DNA of 64,000 bases, taken from contig JAEEOO010000028.1 in assembly GCA_016284315.1 (NCBI GenBank), positions 1 through 64,000 on the forward strand. Direction: 5' to 3'. This DNA is from Lachnospiraceae bacterium (GTDB lineage: Bacteria > Bacillota > Clostridia > Lachnospirales > Lachnospiraceae). Shown here piece after piece: positions 59,027-64,000 of the stretch (the stretch's first letter is position 1; each line of letters opens with the position of its first letter). A model generated the notes under the pieces. That model saw nothing but the letters and a program-made list of their open reading frames with translations. It was not told the DNA's origin and made no database searches. Made by a program: the position numbers and the translations under genes.

Positions 59027-60172
59027 TTACTGGATCACAAGTGAATCCCATGTATCATCGGGAACGATTCCGATGTAGGTTGTACCTGCGTTTAAGATAA
59101 TGTCATTTCCGTTTGCATCAAGGAAATGAGTGTTAGCCTCAAGGCTTGAATCCTTGTGCCAGGTGATAGGAACGCACTTACCATCGGTGATGTAATATCC
59201 TTCGCCGTCGCCGGTGATGTTGTACCACATGTATCCAAGTCCCCACTCACCGAAGGATGCCTTCTGAAGGATCACATTTCTGACACTGAGAACTTCTCCG
59301 GTCGCACCGTCTTTGTGAGCGTTGCCGTACTCGTAGTACTCATAAAGATTGGTATCGGCATTGTAGTGAAGCTCTGATGAGTTGTGAGGGAAAGGAAGTA
59401 CTATCTTCTTGGTAGCATCCTTTGTATAAAGGTAATCATTTCCGTCAAGTGCGCACTCCTCAGTAAACTGGAAGTGAGGGCCGGTGTAATATTTGGTGTA
59501 CTCTGAAGAAATAGTGGTTGAGTTCTTGAGGTACTTCTGAAGGTCTGTCTGAGTAATGTACTCGGTGAACTCTCTTGCCTTACCGTTGTCGATACGGGCA
59601 AATACACCGCTGATATTGTCTATGCTTTCAGTTTTGATGTATTCATCGATGAATACTGCAGGACCGCCATCGTGGCAAAGAACTGCGTTCCACTCAGCTG
59701 CGAGAATACAGTTGGTAGTTCTTGTAGAACGGATACTACCCATTCTCTCGATGGATCCCCAGTCCTTCTGGATTACCATAAGTCTGGTTACACGGTTGTT
59801 CTCGGTGCTGTTCATCATCTCATAGATAACGTCGGCATCGTTGATTCCGTAATGGTCAAGAGCGGTAAGCTCGTTGTCTACCATTGCAGCGATAGGTCTC
59901 TGATTCTCAAGGCTTGCATCGATAAGACGTCCGGAAAGTTCATTATAAACGAATCCTTCGGGAGCATCCTCGTTCTTAAGGATCTTAATCTCCTTTGCGG
60001 TCTGCTCTGCTTCCTCTACCACAGGCTCAGTTACTTCCTCTGAGGGCTGCTCGATGGGAGTTGCCATTTCGTTTGCTGAATCAGGAGCAGGTGTTTCTGT
60101 TTTTGAGCAGCCTGCAAATGCTGATACTGCAAGTGCTGCACAAAGCATCATAGTTACTACTTTTTTCTTCAT
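59027..60172 (-). CDS. DUF3048 (YerB-like) lipoprotein
   Basis: Lipobox ALAVSAFAGCSKTE; RPIAAMVDNELTALDHYGINDADVIYEMMNSTENNRVTRLMVIQKDWGSIERMGSIRSTR. Confidence 0.88.
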   Translation of the reverse strand: MKKKVVTMMLCAALAVSAFAGCSKTETPAPDSANEMATPIEQPSEEVTEPVVEEAEQTAKEIKILKNEDAPEGFVYNELSGRLIDASLENQRPIAAMVDNELTALDHYGINDADVIYEMMNSTENNRVTRLMVIQKDWGSIERMGSIRSTRTTNCILAAEWNAVLCHDGGPAVFIDEYIKTESIDNISGVFARIDNGKAREFTEYITQTDLQKYLKNSTTISSEYTKYYTGPHFQFTEECALDGNDYLYTKDATKKIVLPFPHNSSELHYNADTNLYEYYEYGNAHKDGATGEVLSVRNVILQKASFGEWGLGYMWYNITGDGEGYYITDGKCVPITWHKDSSLEANTHFLDANGNDIILNAGTTYIGIVPDDTWDSLVIQ

Positions 60173-60186
60173 AATATTTCCCTTCT

Positions 60187-60558
60187 CTATTTTCCTTTAC
60201 CGTATGCTACCAGGACTACGCCAATAATGATAATGCACATTCCAAGGATTTTCTTTTTTGTTATCTTCTCGCCGAGAAGCCTGTTGGACAAGAACATTGT
60301 CCATATATATGTCAAGGATCCGAGGGGAAGCACCATCGCATAGGGTAACATCTTAAGAAGTATGATGTTTTCTCCGGCTGCAATGACATACATAATTCCG
60401 CCAAGATAAAAGAATGGCGAAATTAACATTCGAAGTTTGTTTCCGCCTTCGCCCGGCGAAGATTTCTTGAGGAAATAACTCGCGAGGGAAGAGATAAATG
60501 TGGAGGTCAAAAGCACCACCACTACGATGATGATATCCTTAGTTGACAGGGGTGTCAT
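60187..60558 (-). CDS. Small DMT-type (EamA/SMR-like) transporter subunit
   Basis: 4-TM 123 aa protein; YAMVLPLGSLTYIWTMFLSNRLLGEKITKKKILGMCIIIIGVVLVA. Confidence 0.78.
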   Translation of the reverse strand: MTPLSTKDIIIVVVVLLTSTFISSLASYFLKKSSPGEGGNKLRMLISPFFYLGGIMYVIAAGENIILLKMLPYAMVLPLGSLTYIWTMFLSNRLLGEKITKKKILGMCIIIIGVVLVAYGKGK

Positions 60559-60946
60559 TCTTACTGCTACCTCCTATCACTATTACTCCGGCAATTACCA
60601 CGAAGATTCCAACAACGGTGATCCATGAGATCTTCTCGGTAGGAATAAAGATAGCCGAGAGGATAAGAGCAAATACATAGCTCATGGAGTTGATGGGCTG
60701 GAGGACTGAAAGTTCTCCGTATCCGAGACCGATGGTCATGACCACCGCGCCAACGGCATATACCAGGAATCCGGGCAACACCTTTAAAAACAACATCCAA
60801 ACTCCGTAAAAACCTTGGGAGAAGGTAAGTGCAAGATCAAGGTTCTCCATTGGTTTCTTCCAGAGGAGCTGGCCGAGGGCCAGGCTAAATGCGGAAATAA
60901 GCAAAAGGATGATGCCTTTTCCGTTTCTTTTTAATGATTCTATCAT
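60539..60946 (-). CDS. Small DMT-type (EamA/SMR-like) transporter subunit
   Basis: 4-TM 135 aa; GELSVLQPINSMSYVFALILSAIFIPTEKISWITVVGIFVVIAGVIVIG; overlaps the downstream gene by ~20 nt. Confidence 0.78.
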   Translation of the reverse strand: MIESLKRNGKGIILLLISAFSLALGQLLWKKPMENLDLALTFSQGFYGVWMLFLKVLPGFLVYAVGAVVMTIGLGYGELSVLQPINSMSYVFALILSAIFIPTEKISWITVVGIFVVIAGVIVIGGSSKNDTPVN

Positions 60947-60976
60947 TTTTAACTCCTGAATATCAGACGTACTGAA

Positions 60977-61936
60977 CTAATTTACAACATTAATGGGACT
61001 TCCGTCAAGGAAGGCCTTTATGTTGTCGTAAACGCCCTGCACGCATCTCATTCTGGCCTCAACGCTGCCCCATGCAAGGTGAGGGGTAATGATGAGTTTG
61101 TTGGAATCCTTGATCTTTGAAAGAGGATTTGAAAGCTGTAAAGGTTCTTTCTCAAGGACGTCCAGTCCCGCTGCTTTGATCTCACCGGCTTCAAGAGCTT
61201 CGTAAAGGTCGGTGTTGTTTACAACCGGTCCGCGGGCAACGTTTATAAGGATGGCGGATTTCTTCATCTTCTTAAGGGCATCCGCATCAATGAAGTTTCT
61301 TGTAATATCGCTCAAAGGACAGTGAAGGGAAAGGAAATCGCTCTCTCTTAAAAGCGTATCCTTGTCGACTCTCTCGTACTCGGTAACGGCGCTCTTTCCG
61401 GTAACGGAATGGAAGATAACTCTGCATCCAAAGGCCGTAGCGATCCGGGCAACTTTGCGTCCAATGTTACCCATTCCTGCGATTCCCCAAGTCTTGCCGG
61501 CAAGTTCATAGAAAGGGACACCGAAGTTGGAGAAGCGGTCCTGGGCGCTGTACTCACCGGATTTAACGTAATTGTCGTAGTGAGGCAGGCTCTGTGAAAG
61601 GGCAAGAGCCATGGTGAAGCTGTGCTGAGCCACCATGTCGGTGCAATAATTTACTACATTGCATACAGGAATATTCCTGCTTCTTAAATAAGCAAGGTCA
61701 CAGTTGTCATAGCCTGTGGCAAACTCGCAGATGAGCTTAACATTTGCGGCATCCTTAAGGCTGTTCTCGTTCATGGGGGACTTGTTAGCCACCACGATAT
61801 CTGCATCCTTAACTCTCTCCGCTACTTCCTCGGGAGTAACGGTATTGGGATAGCAGATGACCTCGCCAAGATCGTTAAAGCAGTCAACCGGGATGTCCGG
61901 GCCGACGCTGTTTCTTTCCAATACGACGATTTTCAT
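60977..61936 (-). CDS. D-2-hydroxyacid dehydrogenase
   Basis: GKTWGIAGMGNIGRKVARIATAFGCRVIFHS; LSLHCPLSDITRNFIDADALKKMKKSAILINVARGPVVNNTDLYEALEAGEIKAAGLDVLEKEP. Confidence 0.94.
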   Translation of the reverse strand: MKIVVLERNSVGPDIPVDCFNDLGEVICYPNTVTPEEVAERVKDADIVVANKSPMNENSLKDAANVKLICEFATGYDNCDLAYLRSRNIPVCNVVNYCTDMVAQHSFTMALALSQSLPHYDNYVKSGEYSAQDRFSNFGVPFYELAGKTWGIAGMGNIGRKVARIATAFGCRVIFHSVTGKSAVTEYERVDKDTLLRESDFLSLHCPLSDITRNFIDADALKKMKKSAILINVARGPVVNNTDLYEALEAGEIKAAGLDVLEKEPLQLSNPLSKIKDSNKLIITPHLAWGSVEARMRCVQGVYDNIKAFLDGSPINVVN

Positions 61937-62091
61937 AGTCGTTCCTCAAATTGTGTCCATTAATTTTCAGTATACAAAATGTGGTATTAAACCTCCTACA
62001 TTTTATCAAAGAGATATGGCAAATTCAATATCATGGTGCTACAATCTAAATTAATTAATAAAAACTTAAACTTTTTAATAAAGGAAAAAAC

Positions 62092-63156
62092 ATGAAAAGA
62101 ATAGTACTCACGGGCGGTGGCACAGCAGGCCATGTTACGCCCAATCTCGCCCTTCTTCCCGCCCTTAAAGAAGCCGGTTTTGAAGTGGCTTATATCGGAT
62201 CATACAACGGCATTGAAAAGCAGCTCATCTCCGACTACGGAATCCCTTATACAGGAGTTGCCACAGGTAAGTTCCGTCGCTACTTAGATCCCAAGAATCT
62301 CTCCGATCCTTTCCGCGTTATCAAAGGGTACAACGAGGCAAAAAAATATTTAAAGCAGTTTAAGCCCGATGTTGTATTTTCAAAGGGTGGATTTGTCAGC
62401 GTTCCCGTTGTAAAAGCGGCGGCTGCCCTCAAGATCCCCTGCATCATTCACGAATCCGACATGACTCCCGGACTTGCAAACAAACTTTGCTACGGTTCAG
62501 CAAAGAAGATCTGCTGTAACTTCCCCGAGACATTTAATTCACTTCCCGCAAGCAAGGCAGTTCTTACAGGTACTCCCATCCGCGACGAACTCTTTACCGG
62601 CGACGCTAAAAAAGGACGCGAACTTTGCGGTTTCGGCGATGATAAGCCCGTGCTTATGATAACCGGTGGTTCTCTCGGGGCAATGGCGGTTAACCAGGCT
62701 GTACGTGATGCTCTCCCCGAGCTTCTTGAGAAGTTTTATGTTGTTCATCTCTGCGGAAAGAACAAGGTAGATAACATGCTCCTTACCGTTGAAGGCTATA
62801 AGCAGTTTGATTATGTTAAGGATGAAATGAAGGACCTCTTCGCAATGGCAGACGTTGTCATCTCCCGCGCCGGAGCAAATGCGATCTGTGAGATACTTGC
62901 TCTTAAAAAGCCCAATATTCTCATTCCTCTTCCTTCAAAGGCAAGCCGCGGTGACCAGCTTTTAAATGCAAAATCATTTGAGGCTCAGGGCTATTCGGTT
63001 GTTCTTGATCAGGATGACCTTACGAAGAAGCTCATTGCAGATACTGTTAATGAAGTTTATGAAAACAGAGAGAAATATATAAAAACGATGGAGGGAAGCA
63101 GTCTTCATGACGCTATTCCCACCATCGTCGATCTTATCAAAGATTTAGCTAATTAA
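62092..63156 (+). CDS. murG: UDP-N-acetylglucosamine--undecaprenyl-PP-MurNAc-pentapeptide transferase MurG
   Basis: IVLTGGGTAGHVTPNLALLPALKEAGFEVAYIGS; VFSKGGFVSVPVVKAAAALKIPCIIHESDMTPGLANKL; ISRAGANAICEILAL. Confidence 0.97.
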   Translation: MKRIVLTGGGTAGHVTPNLALLPALKEAGFEVAYIGSYNGIEKQLISDYGIPYTGVATGKFRRYLDPKNLSDPFRVIKGYNEAKKYLKQFKPDVVFSKGGFVSVPVVKAAAALKIPCIIHESDMTPGLANKLCYGSAKKICCNFPETFNSLPASKAVLTGTPIRDELFTGDAKKGRELCGFGDDKPVLMITGGSLGAMAVNQAVRDALPELLEKFYVVHLCGKNKVDNMLLTVEGYKQFDYVKDEMKDLFAMADVVISRAGANAICEILALKKPNILIPLPSKASRGDQLLNAKSFEAQGYSVVLDQDDLTKKLIADTVNEVYENREKYIKTMEGSSLHDAIPTIVDLIKDLAN

Positions 63157-63955
63157 GAGTTATTGTTTCTCCGCCATGGATAACCATCGGTTCTTCATTC
63201 TTTCCTCTGTACCAAATATCGATGGTAGAAGGATTGAAGACCTTATCCCTATTGGCGCTGAACTCAAGTCTCTTTGTAGCAGTTATGTAATCGAAGATTT
63301 CGCCGTTTGTTGCATACCAGATATCATCTTTTCCCTGCATCATATCGGTGAAATCTTCTATTAATTTCCACCTTTCTTCCGAATCACCAAACTCATAGGA
63401 ATGTCCCCAAACGTACATAAGAGGGAGCTCCCTCCACAAAGGAAAATCAAGGAATTCTTTTCCCCATTTCATAAGGTCATTGTTGTGATGACATGTGGGA
63501 TCCCATGCAAGAAAATTCCTGGGTAATTCAAAATAATGGTTCTCGTTTACTGTTCTTGAATAGTGAACGCCGAGGCTGTTTATGATCCTGATAACAGTAT
63601 CGTTGTATGTTCCGAAGGCGTATGCCATTCCCTGAATGATCCTTCCGGTCAGCTTTTCAAGGGCCTGTCTGTCGGGCAGGATCTCAAGAGATATCTCCTG
63701 CTCAGTCATATGTGTAAGATCTTTGTGCTCCACTCCGTGGATGGCGATCTCATGGCCTTCGTAAATCTCGTTTAATTTATTCTTGTTTACAAAAAATGCA
63801 TTGTCAGAATCTGCAAGGGTTGATGAATTAAGGTTGAACGTTCCTTTCATTCCATGCTTGCGTAAAATTTCTGCAAGCCTTATGTCAAAAATCTGTCCGT
63901 CATCGTAGCTGAATGTCAGTGCTTTGTGTTTTCCCCCTGGGTAATAAAACTTCAT
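63149..63955 (-). CDS. Polysaccharide deacetylase (NodB-like) family protein
   Basis: KALTFSYDDGQIFDIRLAEILRKHGMKGTFNLNSSTL; EIAIHGVEHKDLTHM. Confidence 0.88.
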   Translation of the reverse strand: MKFYYPGGKHKALTFSYDDGQIFDIRLAEILRKHGMKGTFNLNSSTLADSDNAFFVNKNKLNEIYEGHEIAIHGVEHKDLTHMTEQEISLEILPDRQALEKLTGRIIQGMAYAFGTYNDTVIRIINSLGVHYSRTVNENHYFELPRNFLAWDPTCHHNNDLMKWGKEFLDFPLWRELPLMYVWGHSYEFGDSEERWKLIEDFTDMMQGKDDIWYATNGEIFDYITATKRLEFSANRDKVFNPSTIDIWYRGKNEEPMVIHGGETITLN

Positions 63956-64000
63956 GAATTCCTCCTCATGTATGACTGATATGTTTCCCGCATAGCAGTC

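Overview
This 64 kb window looks like a chromosomal segment from a low-to-mid GC Firmicute of the Lachnospiraceae type. That placement is inferred from protein style and gene order; no search was run. It is gene-dense, mostly minus-strand, and mostly housekeeping. Main content: a degraded IS200/IS605 element near the left end; an ankyrin-GH43 fusion; lysS-greA; a flagellar operon flgM-flgN-flgK-flgK-flgL-fliW-csrA; a GH31 enzyme; a trigger-factor-like lipoprotein; cardiolipin synthase; ispE and cysE; the hrcA-grpE-dnaK-dnaJ operon with a perfect CIRCE; an H1-like Lys/Ala-rich protein; an SRP RNA; a radical SAM enzyme; a CdaR-like regulator and a UgpC/MsmK-type ATPase; a GGDEF protein; metG; rRNA modification enzymes; a VTC-domain/DUF4956/beta-helix lipoprotein operon; mtnN-luxS; an SCP2-domain protein with an H1-like tail; rubrerythrin; a two-component system; murG; and a polysaccharide deacetylase. 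I saw no CRISPR array, prophage, tRNA or rRNA. No clearly new multi-gene defence or biosynthetic system is evident. The most unusual signals are non-coding: a ~200 bp imperfect palindrome after the SRP RNA, serial hairpins in the dnaK-dnaJ and metG-lipase gaps, and a three-unit hairpin series near 5.2 kb. Odd protein architectures (ankyrin-GH43, SCP2-AKK tail, GNAT-GrpB) and a TnpB with an apparent N-terminal deletion and frameshift but intact RuvC-like motifs are also worth a look.
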